From Cytophagales bacterium (lineage in GTDB: Bacteria; Bacteroidota; Bacteroidia; Cytophagales; Cyclobacteriaceae), in contig JAAFHY010000001.1 of the NCBI GenBank assembly GCA_013298505.1, positions 124,001 through 188,000 on the forward strand: a DNA stretch of 64,000 nt, read 5' to 3'. The position numbers and the translations under genes were made by a program. Below are positions 37,286-45,908 of this stretch, in pieces; position 1 is the stretch's first letter, and each line of letters begins with the position of its first letter. The notes under the pieces were generated by a model that was not told the origin of the DNA, made no database searches, and saw only the letters and a program-made list of their open reading frames with translations.

Positions 37286-37369
37286 CACGCAAAGACGCAG
37301 AGGCGCAAAGTTTTGTTAAAATTGAATTACTGCTGCTAAAACCCTTGGCGTCTTTGCGCCTTTGCGTGG
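37286..37369. repeat. Inverted repeat of the CACGCAAAGACGC type
   Basis: Left arm CACGCAAAGACGCAGAGGCG (37286-37305, continuing CAAAG) and right arm CTTTGCGCCTTTGCGTG (37352-37368) are inverted copies of a G/C-A-A-A-G octamer-like repeat around a 40-base AT-rich centre. The same words occur in intergenic repeats of many bacteria (general recollection). It causes a false 49-residue extension of the following acyl-CoA dehydrogenase frame. Confidence 0.75.
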
Positions 37370-37401
37370 AATCATCTAACTTTCATTTTCCCCATAGCTC
37401 T

Positions 37402-38607
37402 ATGACCGAACTCTTCCTCACCGAAAAGCTAAAACCTCTTCTTCCGCAATACCAAGATTTCTTGAAAAAGGAAGTGTACCCCATCGAGTTGGGCATCATC
37501 ACCAAACCATTTCGCGAGTCGCTGCCCGTTATCAAAAACTTGCGCGAAAAAGCTAAAGCTCAAAAACTATTTGCGCCACATTTATCGCCTGAAGAAGGTG
37601 GCGTGGGATTAAACCTAATGGAGTTTGCGCAAGTGAGTGAGGTGTTGGGCACTTCCCCGTTGGGTCACTTGATTTTTAATTGCAATGCTCCGGACATTGG
37701 GAACATGGAATTGATGCATCAGTTTGCTTCCGCGGAATTGAAGAAGAAATATTTGCACCCTCTCATGAATGGCGAGATTCGGTCGTGCTTTGCCATGACT
37801 GAGCCAGAGTTTGCCGGATCAAACCCGGTGAACATGGCTACCACTGCTGTTCGCGAGGGAGAGCACTACGTCATCAGCGGCCATAAATGGTTTACCACTG
37901 CTGCCGATGGTGCACACTTTACGATTGTGATGGCGGTAACGGACGCACAAAATATAAATCCTTATCTCCGTGCCAGCATGATTTTAGTGCCGTTGGATAA
38001 CCCGGGCTTTGAGTTAGTGCGCAACATTTCCATTATGGGCGAAGCAGGTGAAGATTATTTTAGTCATGCGGAAGTCCGGTTTACAAATTGTAAAGTCCCT
38101 GTCTCCAATTTGATTGGGCAGGAAGGGCAAGGTTTTGCCTTGGCCCAAGCGCGACTCGGGCCTGGGCGCATTCATCATTGCATGCGCTGGATTGGTATTT
38201 GCGAACGGGCATTTGACTTGATGTGCAGTCGAGCGGCTACCCGCAAGTTGAGCGACCATAAATTCTTGGGCCAACAACAAATCATTCAGGCATGGATTGC
38301 CGAGTGCCGAGCCAACATCAATGCCGCGCGGCTGATGGTACTGCATACAGCTCACAAAATGGAATTAGCTGGAGCAAAGGCCGCCAAAGAAGAAATATCG
38401 ACCATCAAGTTTTTTGTAGCGGATGTGCTGATGAAAACGCTAGACAAAGCGATTCAAGTACACGGAGCTCTTGGAATAACAGACGACACACTCCTTTCAT
38501 TTTGGTATCGGCATGAACGTGGCGCGAGAATTTACGATGGCCCTGATGAAGTGCATAAAGTGTCGCTGGCGAAGGCCTTATTGAAAAATTACGGTTTAGA
38601 GAAATAA
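37402..38607 (+). CDS. Acyl-CoA dehydrogenase (ACAD10/11-like)
   Basis: A 401-residue flavoprotein. Marks are the FAD-binding CFAMTEPEFAGSNPVNM, YVISGHKWFTTAADGAHF, the QARLGPGRIHHCMRWIG block and the C-terminal ARIYDGPDEVHKVSLAKALL. The tail is that of ACAD10/ACAD11-like enzymes, in which D/E in YDGPDEVH replaces the usual EGT-x-E motif. The frame extends upstream to 37255 but that part is encoded by an inverted repeat; MTELFLTEKLKPLL at 37402 is the true start. The next gene follows after two bases, and it is the kinase-like partner seen with this ACAD type. Confidence 0.9.
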   Translation: MTELFLTEKLKPLLPQYQDFLKKEVYPIELGIITKPFRESLPVIKNLREKAKAQKLFAPHLSPEEGGVGLNLMEFAQVSEVLGTSPLGHLIFNCNAPDIGNMELMHQFASAELKKKYLHPLMNGEIRSCFAMTEPEFAGSNPVNMATTAVREGEHYVISGHKWFTTAADGAHFTIVMAVTDAQNINPYLRASMILVPLDNPGFELVRNISIMGEAGEDYFSHAEVRFTNCKVPVSNLIGQEGQGFALAQARLGPGRIHHCMRWIGICERAFDLMCSRAATRKLSDHKFLGQQQIIQAWIAECRANINAARLMVLHTAHKMELAGAKAAKEEISTIKFFVADVLMKTLDKAIQVHGALGITDDTLLSFWYRHERGARIYDGPDEVHKVSLAKALLKNYGLEK

Positions 38608-38609
38608 AT

Positions 38610-39662
38610 ATGCTCGACCAACCCTCCTCCATCCGCGTAGGCGAAGAACTGAATACGGAGAAGCTATCCGCTTACTTGAAGGAACAACTTGTACTATCAA
38701 ATGAAATTTCTATCCAACAATTTCCAAGCGGCTACTCCAATCTCACCTATCTAATCCAAGCTGAGAAAGAAGAATACATCTTACGCAGGCCGCCCTTCGG
38801 TGCTAATATCAAATCCGCACACGATATGGAGCGCGAATACAACGTGTTGTCACTTTTGCGAAAGGCTGGTTTTACCAAAGCGCCTGAACCCGTTTTGCTT
38901 TGTGGCGATGAAAATATCATTGGTGCAAAGTTTTATTTAATGAAACGGGTAAACGGGGTCATCCTTCGAAACCGTGTGCCCAAAGGGATGACGATAGGAC
39001 CATCAACGTTCAATCAATTATCAAGAGCTACTGTTGATCAATTGGTACAGCTTCATCAACTTAATTTAGATTCTTCTGGGCTCAACCAATTGGGTAAACC
39101 CGAAGGCTACGTCCAGCGCCAGGTGGAAGGATGGACGAAGCGTTACTTCAATGCACAAACCGATGACATTGCCGCCATGAACGAAGCAGCAGATTGGATG
39201 CAAAAAAATATTCCTGCCTCTGCGAGGGCTTCGCTTATCCACAACGATTACAAGTACGATAACCTCGTGCTGAATCCCGATAACCTCACCGAAATTAAAG
39301 CAATTTTGGATTGGGAGATGGCTACCATAGGCGACCCGCTGATGGATTTGGGAACTACACTCGCGTATTGGGCGCAGGCAAATGACTCCGATGCATTGAA
39401 GCCGTTCAATCTAACATGGATGTCCGGCAACATGACGCGCCATGAAATGGCTCAGTACTATGCTGAAAAATCTCAAACCAACATTGATAACATTGTTTTT
39501 TATTATGTCTTCGGAAGTTTCAAAGTGGGAGTGATTTGCCAGCAGATTTACTATCGCTACAAGCAAGGACACACACAAGACCCACGGTTTGCTTCATTGA
39601 TTCATGTGATTAGAGCATGTGGGGAGAATGCAAGGAAAGCCATTTTTAATTCGTTGATTTGA
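38610..39662 (+). CDS. Phosphotransferase (ACAD10/11 N-domain / LvaA-like kinase)
   Basis: A 350-residue aminoglycoside-phosphotransferase-fold enzyme. Visible motifs are EYILRRPPFGANIKSAHDMEREY (nucleotide site), LIHNDYKYDNLVLNP (catalytic loop, HxDxxxxN type) and AILDWEMATIGDPLMDLG (metal-binding DWE). Enzymes of this group fused or linked to acyl-CoA dehydrogenases phosphorylate 4-hydroxyacyl-CoAs in mitochondria (ACAD10/11) and in the levulinate pathway (LvaA). Activity on a hydroxyacyl-CoA is inferred from this link. It lies between an acyl-CoA dehydrogenase and a 3-hydroxyacyl-CoA dehydrogenase in one operon. Confidence 0.87.
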   Translation: MLDQPSSIRVGEELNTEKLSAYLKEQLVLSNEISIQQFPSGYSNLTYLIQAEKEEYILRRPPFGANIKSAHDMEREYNVLSLLRKAGFTKAPEPVLLCGDENIIGAKFYLMKRVNGVILRNRVPKGMTIGPSTFNQLSRATVDQLVQLHQLNLDSSGLNQLGKPEGYVQRQVEGWTKRYFNAQTDDIAAMNEAADWMQKNIPASARASLIHNDYKYDNLVLNPDNLTEIKAILDWEMATIGDPLMDLGTTLAYWAQANDSDALKPFNLTWMSGNMTRHEMAQYYAEKSQTNIDNIVFYYVFGSFKVGVICQQIYYRYKQGHTQDPRFASLIHVIRACGENARKAIFNSLI

Positions 39663-39727
39663 TAATTCGTTGATGAAGTTAATTTTGAAACGAACGAATC
39701 ATCGAATCAACACATCACCGAATCAAC
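39649..39727. repeat. Imperfect palindromic element at a gene junction
   Basis: Repeated ATTCGTTGAT words on the left (39649-39675) face ATCGAATCAAC and ACCGAATCAAC on the right (39701-39727). The element fills the whole space between the phosphotransferase stop and the next start. It resembles in style, but not in exact words, the elements of the beta-oxidation operon near 49-53 kb. Confidence 0.55.
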
Positions 39728-39728
39728 T

Positions 39729-40613
39729 ATGCAAGAAATAAAAAACGTCCTCATTCTTGGTGCTGGAACGCTTGGAAGTAGAATTGGTTTGCAAGCTGCC
39801 ATCTCGAAATACTCTGTTACGGTTTATGATATCCACGAAATTGCATTAGAACAATCTCTCAAAGTGATGCATAAAGTGTTGAAGTACGCAGCCAAGCAAG
39901 GAATGATTAAGGAAGAAGATAAGCCTTCAATTCTTGGGCGAATCAAATTCACAACCAATCCATCAGAGGCGGTGAAAGATGCCGACATCATCAGCGAAAG
40001 CGTAACCGAAGAAGTGAGCATCAAACAAAAAGTTTGGAAACAATTCGGTGAGCTGGCACCCCCCCAAACAATCTTCACTACCAACACTTCTTATTTGTTG
40101 CCTTCGCAATTTGCTACCATTTCAGGCCGGCCTGAGAAATTTTGTGCATTTCATTTTCATGACGTGTTTACAGCACGTGTAGTAGACATCATGCCACACC
40201 CGGGCACCGATCCTGAAATCGTGTCATTGCTTTTTGATTTTGGCAAGAGGCTCAACCAGGTTCCTGTTTTTGTGAAAAGAGAGTCGCCAGGGTATATGTT
40301 TAATTTTATGCTCATGGCATTGATTGGAGCGGCTGGAAAATTGAAGACCAGCGATGTGGGCAGCATTGAAGATATAGACAAATCGTGGATGGTGAACTTT
40401 AACATGCCCATGGGTCCATTTGGCATTTTAGATAATGTGGGATTAGATACCGCTTGGCGCGTGACAAAAGACAGGTCTGATTCATCCTCCAGAGCTTTTG
40501 CTGAATTGTTGAAGCGTTACATCGACCAAGGCAAGCTGGGTGAAAAATCGGGTGAGGGATTTTACAAATATCCCAACCCGGCCTATAAAAACAGTAACTT
40601 TTTGGTTGGATAA
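39729..40613 (+). CDS. 3-hydroxyacyl-CoA dehydrogenase
   Basis: A 294-residue NAD-dependent dehydrogenase of the short HbdA/PaaH type. It has the Rossmann motif VLILGAGTLGSRIGLQAA, ADIISESVTEEVSIKQKVW, the catalytic region FCAFHFHDVFTARVVDIMPHPGTD (His of the HF-x-P type motif, here HFHDV) and a C-terminal helical domain with GPFGILDNVGLDTAW and GKLGEKSGEGFYKYPNP. It oxidises a 3-hydroxyacyl-CoA to 3-ketoacyl-CoA. It is the last gene of the acyl-CoA dehydrogenase-kinase operon. Confidence 0.9.
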   Translation: MQEIKNVLILGAGTLGSRIGLQAAISKYSVTVYDIHEIALEQSLKVMHKVLKYAAKQGMIKEEDKPSILGRIKFTTNPSEAVKDADIISESVTEEVSIKQKVWKQFGELAPPQTIFTTNTSYLLPSQFATISGRPEKFCAFHFHDVFTARVVDIMPHPGTDPEIVSLLFDFGKRLNQVPVFVKRESPGYMFNFMLMALIGAAGKLKTSDVGSIEDIDKSWMVNFNMPMGPFGILDNVGLDTAWRVTKDRSDSSSRAFAELLKRYIDQGKLGEKSGEGFYKYPNPAYKNSNFLVG

Positions 40614-40642
40614 AAGATAAGTTGAATTTTATATAATTGCAT

Positions 40643-41188
40643 ATGAAGTTACTAACGTTGATTGTCTTTTGGTCTTTTCTTCTTTATTCGTGTAAAGAAG
40701 TTTCGTTTACGGAGGCTCAACCTAAAGGGGTTGCTCCACTAAAAGAAATTCCGCCTCCATTGCGCGGCACGTATCAAACATTCGATAAAACTACGGGCGA
40801 GTTTTCTGATACGCTGATTGTCGAATCGTGGGGCTATCATTTTAAAGATAAGAACGATAAGGACTGGCTGAACCGCGGTGTTTTAAGCGATACGCTCGTA
40901 ATTAAGTTTTATCAAAATTATTACTTCGTTAATTTTAAATCAGAAGGGCAATGGGTATTGCGATTGGTTCAACAGGAACCCTCTGGAGATATCCGCTTTT
41001 TGTCGATTGATTTGAAAGACGATCTAAAAAGAAAAGAAATACTTAAGAAGCTTGGCAAAAAATTATTGGTAAAAGAAATCAAAACAAAAGACGATACCTT
41101 TTATCAAATAAACCCATCAGCAGATCAGCTAATGACTTTGATTAAGGAGGGATATTTTACAGGGGATCGATTGAACAAGGTGAAATGA
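40643..41188 (+). CDS. Hypothetical lipoprotein
   Basis: A 181-residue protein with a lipoprotein signal (MKLLTLIVFWSFLLYSC; Cys in LLYSCKE). The mature part looks like a compact beta domain (RGTYQTFDKTTGEFSDTLIVESWGYHF; LVIKFYQNYYFVNFKSEGQWVLRLV) with a short helical C-terminus. Start at ATG 40643 rather than TTG 40637. Function unknown. It is 29 bases after the dehydrogenase gene, and a perfect 10-pair hairpin begins in its stop codon. Confidence 0.72.
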   Translation: MKLLTLIVFWSFLLYSCKEVSFTEAQPKGVAPLKEIPPPLRGTYQTFDKTTGEFSDTLIVESWGYHFKDKNDKDWLNRGVLSDTLVIKFYQNYYFVNFKSEGQWVLRLVQQEPSGDIRFLSIDLKDDLKRKEILKKLGKKLLVKEIKTKDDTFYQINPSADQLMTLIKEGYFTGDRLNKVK

Positions 41189-41211
41189 TCCTGAAGGTAC
41201 TCTTCAGGATC
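41187..41211. repeat. Perfect 10-pair hairpin at the lipoprotein stop codon
   Basis: GATCCTGAAG, loop GTACT, CTTCAGGATC. The first two bases are the last two of the TGA stop (41186-41188). No T run follows on the plus strand, so it may be an RNA-stabilising hairpin or a terminator without a U tract between the convergent lipoprotein and AsmA-like genes. Confidence 0.7.
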
Positions 41212-41262
41212 AATAATGAGCCATGCGGTAGGCACAACAAAAAAGAACACCAAAAGCGAAGT

Positions 41263-44217
41263 CTAATTTTTCTTCTTCTTAAAAAAACTGTTCAGTTTGT
41301 TTTGAAGCGCATCTTTGAGCGGGTCTGTTTTGGTGCTGTCTTTCACTTTAGTTGTGTCGCTCTTTGCGCCACCTCCCAAAATATTGTTTACCAAATCTTT
41401 TGCAGGTGTATTTTTAGTTAAATCTTGCAGTGCCTCTTTACCCTTTTCTTTGGCCACGTTTGTCACCGCTTCTTTAGCTTGTTGTTTTTGCTCTTGCGTG
41501 TTGAGCGAAAACTTTGGCGAAGTCATAGTGCCGCCCAGCGTAATAGGCAACGCAACTTCTGAGTTGGCTCCTGCCCCTGGGTTTAGAAAACTATTAAACT
41601 GCGACCCAAGGTTTCCCGCAGGCACCATCATTTTAAGTGTATAGTCAATCGACTTATCTAAGCCCGTGCTTCCGCTAATAGTGGTTGCATAATTACCCAC
41701 TTTAACATTAAATGGTTTCACGCTCAACCGGCCATCGCTAATCGAGGCAGACATCAGCACATCTTTTAATGAAACATTATCTGTGTTGTTTAATTTCGTT
41801 AGTGATGTTAAGCCCGATACTAGATTAGATTTTGTAAGAACAGCCTCCGCAATTTTTATTAACCCTGAGCCACTTACCGTATTCATTTTAGGCATCATGT
41901 CTTGGCCGAGCTCTCCGCTTACTTTAAAGTCGGTTCCAAATTTCCCATTTACTAATCCGGCTATTGGAGCATAGGTTTTAATAATAGAAAATGAAGCAGC
42001 GGCTTGTTGAATGGCTAGGTTATCGATCTTTAAAGCCATGTCGTATTTAGGGTGATTGATGTCTTTGGTATTGTACGAACCATTCATCGCGAAAGCACCT
42101 CCCAGCATATTGAATTTTACTCCATTCAAATTGGCTACGCCATCTTTTATAATTACATCGCCCAGTGCGTTGCTGATAGTATAGTCCATCATCTTCACGG
42201 TTTTGATATCGGAGTGAAGTATGAAATCGATATTTGCAGGGATGGGAATTACACCATATGAAGAGGCAGAATCTTTTTTGGCTGGCTCACCACTATCGGT
42301 CATAAACTCATTTAAGTCTAATAGTGTAGAATTGAAATTTACATTTCCTTTGATTGTTTCCTTGCCAAATACATAGCCAATATAATTGCTCACCGAACCA
42401 TCGGCACTAAAATCGCTGCGGCCAATAGTTCCACTTGTATTTTTCATTTCAATTTTTTGAGGATTGAAAACTGCTTGCGATTCGGTAATGGTAACAGCAT
42501 ACGGCAATGTTTTTGAGCTGAACTTAAAATCTTTCAACGAAGCCGAGCCGCTGGTAGGCAGCTTATCGTAACGCTTGGCATTTACATCTGAATATTTGCC
42601 TTTTGTTTCAATGTTGGCTTTCACTTTTCCCGCCAAGGTCATGCCCTCTACGGGGAATATTTTGGTCATCTTTTCGATGTCAATACCGCCATTTGCTTTT
42701 AAGTCCCAAGTGTAATCATCTAAATTTTGTAGTAACAAGTCGGCTGTAAATTTTTCGCCTTCCATCATCATGTTAAAATCTTTTACGGTAATGAATGTCT
42801 CTGCCATTTTACCTGATGTATTTTTAACAGTAGAAGTAAAATGCAAATCTTCTATCGGCAGTGGAAATTGAGATGCTTTTATATATCCGTTATCGAGTGC
42901 CATCGCAATATCCAATGCAGGAATTATTTTCTTAATGCTATCGTAAACCCCTTTCGCTTTGGCATTGGCTGTAAACTTACCTTTCATTTCCATCCCATTC
43001 ATGGGGAACATTTTGCTTAACTCCGTCAAATTTAATTTTACTTTTATATCTGCATCCATTCGGTAGTCTTTCAGGTTTTCAATTAACATTTTAGCGTCAA
43101 CCGGATTGCTGCCAAAATCCAAATGCAGTTTTTTCAAATCAATAATCGTGTTGGCAGTCACACCGGTTTTATTATCAATCAGTAAATCCATGTTAATGTT
43201 GTTCACAGCCGTTGGCAGATCGGGGTACTTGAACATCGCCTCTTTAATTTGCAAGCCAAGATTGAAGGCAGGCATTTGCTTTTCGTTGAACGTGCCTTTT
43301 ACAAAACCATTGAACGCCAAATCGCCTTTGGTTTCTATCTTATTAAAATCTTTAGAATACATACCCGGCACTAATGACAACAAGCTCTTAAACGAATTGT
43401 CGGGACTCTTGAAACTTAAATCCATGTTAATGTCTTTGTCGGCCATTTTTACCCAGCCTTCTGCGCTCATGGCAAAATCATTCAGCTTGGCAAGGTTATC
43501 TTTCAGTGCATATTTGGTATACGCTTCGCTAATTCCAATGGTGGCATTTACCTCTGCGCGTTTGTTAGTGATGTACTGATTGCCTCCATACGAAAGCGTG
43601 ACAGAATCAACAACGGTTTTAACGGTGAGGTCAAAAGCCTGATCGTTAAAGTTTCCACTTCCAGAGTGGTTCAAACCCCTTAGCGAAGTAAAGAATGGCA
43701 TGGTAGCATCATCGTATACCAATTCTCCCTCTACAATTTCCCAATGATCGATGCCAAACGAAAACTTAGCGGGCTCTGCTGATGTTTCTTTTACGGTATC
43801 GGCAGAAGGAATGGCGATGTCGTAATTTGCCCTGCCGTCTTTCAACACTTTTACATTTATTTGTGGGCGAACTAAAGAGATTCCTTTAATGCGTAGCTGA
43901 TCACCAAAAAGAACATCGCCCAAGTTAATCTCGACATCAAATCGTTCTACAATAAATAGGTGTTCGCCTTCAAAAGGAGCGCGATTAAACACACCTAGTT
44001 TTTGTACTTCTACGGTAATGTTAGGAAAATTTCTAAAAACGGTTAGGCTAAAATCATTGGCATCAAAAACCACATCGGCATTGATGCTCGCGGCCAATTG
44101 TTTGTCGATGGCCGCTTTAATATCATCTTTGAATACACGTGGCAAAATCATTGCTGCCGCAATTAGCACCAATAAGAAAATACCAAAGCCAATAGAAATT
44201 TTTTTAATCATTTTCAT
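41263..44217 (-). CDS. AsmA-like envelope protein
   Basis: A 984-residue protein with an N-terminal membrane anchor (ISIGFGIFLLVLIAAAMILP) followed by a long beta-rich periplasmic region with AsmA/DUF748-like repeats: LRIKGISLVRPQINVKVLKDGRANYDI near the start and the AsmA C-terminal signature GNYATTISGSTGLDKSIDYTLKMMVP near residue 880. AsmA/TamB/YhdP-like proteins form bridges for lipid transport between membranes. The last 100 residues are Lys/Gln-rich and end in NSFFKKKKN. A -7-like element sits upstream at 44283. Confidence 0.85.
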   Translation of the reverse strand: MKMIKKISIGFGIFLLVLIAAAMILPRVFKDDIKAAIDKQLAASINADVVFDANDFSLTVFRNFPNITVEVQKLGVFNRAPFEGEHLFIVERFDVEINLGDVLFGDQLRIKGISLVRPQINVKVLKDGRANYDIAIPSADTVKETSAEPAKFSFGIDHWEIVEGELVYDDATMPFFTSLRGLNHSGSGNFNDQAFDLTVKTVVDSVTLSYGGNQYITNKRAEVNATIGISEAYTKYALKDNLAKLNDFAMSAEGWVKMADKDINMDLSFKSPDNSFKSLLSLVPGMYSKDFNKIETKGDLAFNGFVKGTFNEKQMPAFNLGLQIKEAMFKYPDLPTAVNNINMDLLIDNKTGVTANTIIDLKKLHLDFGSNPVDAKMLIENLKDYRMDADIKVKLNLTELSKMFPMNGMEMKGKFTANAKAKGVYDSIKKIIPALDIAMALDNGYIKASQFPLPIEDLHFTSTVKNTSGKMAETFITVKDFNMMMEGEKFTADLLLQNLDDYTWDLKANGGIDIEKMTKIFPVEGMTLAGKVKANIETKGKYSDVNAKRYDKLPTSGSASLKDFKFSSKTLPYAVTITESQAVFNPQKIEMKNTSGTIGRSDFSADGSVSNYIGYVFGKETIKGNVNFNSTLLDLNEFMTDSGEPAKKDSASSYGVIPIPANIDFILHSDIKTVKMMDYTISNALGDVIIKDGVANLNGVKFNMLGGAFAMNGSYNTKDINHPKYDMALKIDNLAIQQAAASFSIIKTYAPIAGLVNGKFGTDFKVSGELGQDMMPKMNTVSGSGLIKIAEAVLTKSNLVSGLTSLTKLNNTDNVSLKDVLMSASISDGRLSVKPFNVKVGNYATTISGSTGLDKSIDYTLKMMVPAGNLGSQFNSFLNPGAGANSEVALPITLGGTMTSPKFSLNTQEQKQQAKEAVTNVAKEKGKEALQDLTKNTPAKDLVNNILGGGAKSDTTKVKDSTKTDPLKDALQNKLNSFFKKKKN

Positions 44218-44282
44218 AAGTAATCAAGTTCTTTAAGGTTGTTTGATACTAAGCCATCTTAACGAGCCTATAGACAATAATG

Positions 44283-44290
44283 CAAAGTTA
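44283..44290 (-). promoter_or_regulatory. Candidate -7 element for the AsmA-like gene
   Basis: The complement of CAAAGTTA reads TAACTTTG, matching TAnnTTTG. It stands 66 bases before the start codon. No good -33 partner is visible. Confidence 0.3.
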
Positions 44291-44354
44291 AGCAATTGAA
44301 CGAATGAGTTGTATTCGATAACGAGCGGATAATCTTTTCTATATGAAGTTTGTA

Positions 44355-45782
44355 TTAAAAATACTTCAACATCATATCAATCATCATTTTTAGTTTTGGC
44401 CTAAAGGGTGGGTATACCAAACTAATGGACGAAAAGCGAGTGAGTTGCTTTAAGATGGGTTTCTGATTTGAAAACTCTAAGAAGCCCCAATACCCGTGCG
44501 ATTTGCCAATGCCGCTATTATTCACCCCGCCAAAGGGCAAATTAGGATGCGTAAATTGAATGACGCATTCGTTGAGGCACACCGTGCCTGCAGATGTTGA
44601 ACGCTCTATTTTTTGTCGAAAACTTTTTCGTTCGCTAAAAATATAAAGCGCCAATGGTTTTTCTTTACTGTTGATTAGTTCAATTACCTCATCTTCGTTT
44701 TTATAAGAGACAATGGGCAGCACGGGGCCAAAGATCTCCTCTTGCATAACTTTAGAGTGGAGCGATACATTAGATAGAATGACAGGCGGGAAAAAATTTG
44801 TTGCCTCGTTGATAGTTCCATCAAATTCTACCGTGGCGCCATCGGCAATGGCAGTATTTAATAATTGTTGCACCCGCAAAAAATGCTTGGAGTTAACCAT
44901 TCGCGAGTAACTGGGCGATGATTCTGTTAATTTTCCATCCTCCCCAAATAGAGCAAGCGTGTGGCTTTTTAAATTTTTTATAAACTCATCTTTTACGTTT
45001 TCGTGAACGAGCACATAATCGGGCGCAATGCAAGTTTGCCCGTTGTTTAAAAATTTTCCGAATGCAATCCGTTTGGCTGCCGATGAGATGTTTGCCGTTT
45101 CATCAACAACTGTTGGTGATTTCCCTCCCAATTCGAGCGTTACCGAAGTAAGGTTTTCGGCTGCAGCCCGCATGATTATCTTGCCAACAGCCGGACTGCC
45201 CGTAAAAAAAATGTGATCGAACGGAAGATTTAAAAGTTCTGTCGATATTTCTTGCCCGCCTTCTACAACAACAACTTCATTTTTATCAAAAAATTCTGAT
45301 ACTAACTCTGATATGAGCGCTGAGGTATTTGGCGTAATTTCAGAAGGTTTGATAATAGCTGTGTTGCCCGCAGCCAAGCAAGAAATAAGCGGGCCAAAGC
45401 AAAGGCTAAACGGGTAGTTCCATGGTGCAATGATTAAGCAAACACCCTTTGGCTCGTACCTGATTTCTGAGCGGGTGCCAAAATAGGTAATAGGTGCATC
45501 TACTTTTTTAGGACCCGTCCATTCGTCAAGATGGGCAATAGCATGGCGGATTTCACCCAAAACCGGATAGAGTTCAGATAAATCTACCTCCATAAACGGT
45601 TTTTTGAAATCGGTATTTACTGCTTGCTGAATCCGCTCTCTGTTTTTGAGCAGAAACTCTTCCAGGCTGCGCAATTGCTCCTTTCTTTTCCTTACAGGCA
45701 AGTGTCTTTTAGAAATACTGGTATGGCGAAGGTTTATAAAGATGGAGGCGATTTCCGTGGCTTCTGTGGTCACTTCAAGCAT
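44355..45782 (-). CDS. Aldehyde dehydrogenase (ALDH3-like)
   Basis: A 475-residue NAD(P)-dependent aldehyde dehydrogenase. It has the cofactor block CLIIAPWNYPFSLCFGPLISCLAAGNTAIIKPSE, FFTGSPAVGK, the catalytic Glu in TLELGGKSPTVV and the catalytic Cys in FLNNGQTCIAPDYVLV. The C-terminus HPNLPFGGVNNSGIGKSHG and the hydrophobic tail (LVYPPFRPKLKMMIDMMLKYF) resemble class 3 fatty-aldehyde dehydrogenases, so oxidation of lipid-derived aldehydes is likely. It is monocistronic, divergent from the next gene. Confidence 0.92.
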   Translation of the reverse strand: MLEVTTEATEIASIFINLRHTSISKRHLPVRKRKEQLRSLEEFLLKNRERIQQAVNTDFKKPFMEVDLSELYPVLGEIRHAIAHLDEWTGPKKVDAPITYFGTRSEIRYEPKGVCLIIAPWNYPFSLCFGPLISCLAAGNTAIIKPSEITPNTSALISELVSEFFDKNEVVVVEGGQEISTELLNLPFDHIFFTGSPAVGKIIMRAAAENLTSVTLELGGKSPTVVDETANISSAAKRIAFGKFLNNGQTCIAPDYVLVHENVKDEFIKNLKSHTLALFGEDGKLTESSPSYSRMVNSKHFLRVQQLLNTAIADGATVEFDGTINEATNFFPPVILSNVSLHSKVMQEEIFGPVLPIVSYKNEDEVIELINSKEKPLALYIFSERKSFRQKIERSTSAGTVCLNECVIQFTHPNLPFGGVNNSGIGKSHGYWGFLEFSNQKPILKQLTRFSSISLVYPPFRPKLKMMIDMMLKYF

Positions 45783-45908
45783 TATTAGGAAGGTTTTAGG
45801 CTAATATATTAATTTTTAATCAGCTTGATCTAAAAAAAGACTGTCGGAATTTGCTCAATGTTACCAAATTGTTAAGTTTACATTAACATTAGTAATATTC
45901 AGATAACA

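Noticed and set aside
37255-37401. N-terminal extension of the acyl-CoA dehydrogenase
   Set aside because: The extension (SRKDAEAQSF ... LASLRLCVE) is the translation of an inverted repeat, not of protein-coding sequence.
43106-43579. A 157-residue plus-strand open frame within the AsmA-like gene
   Set aside because: It is a shadow of the large minus-strand gene; no start context or family features.
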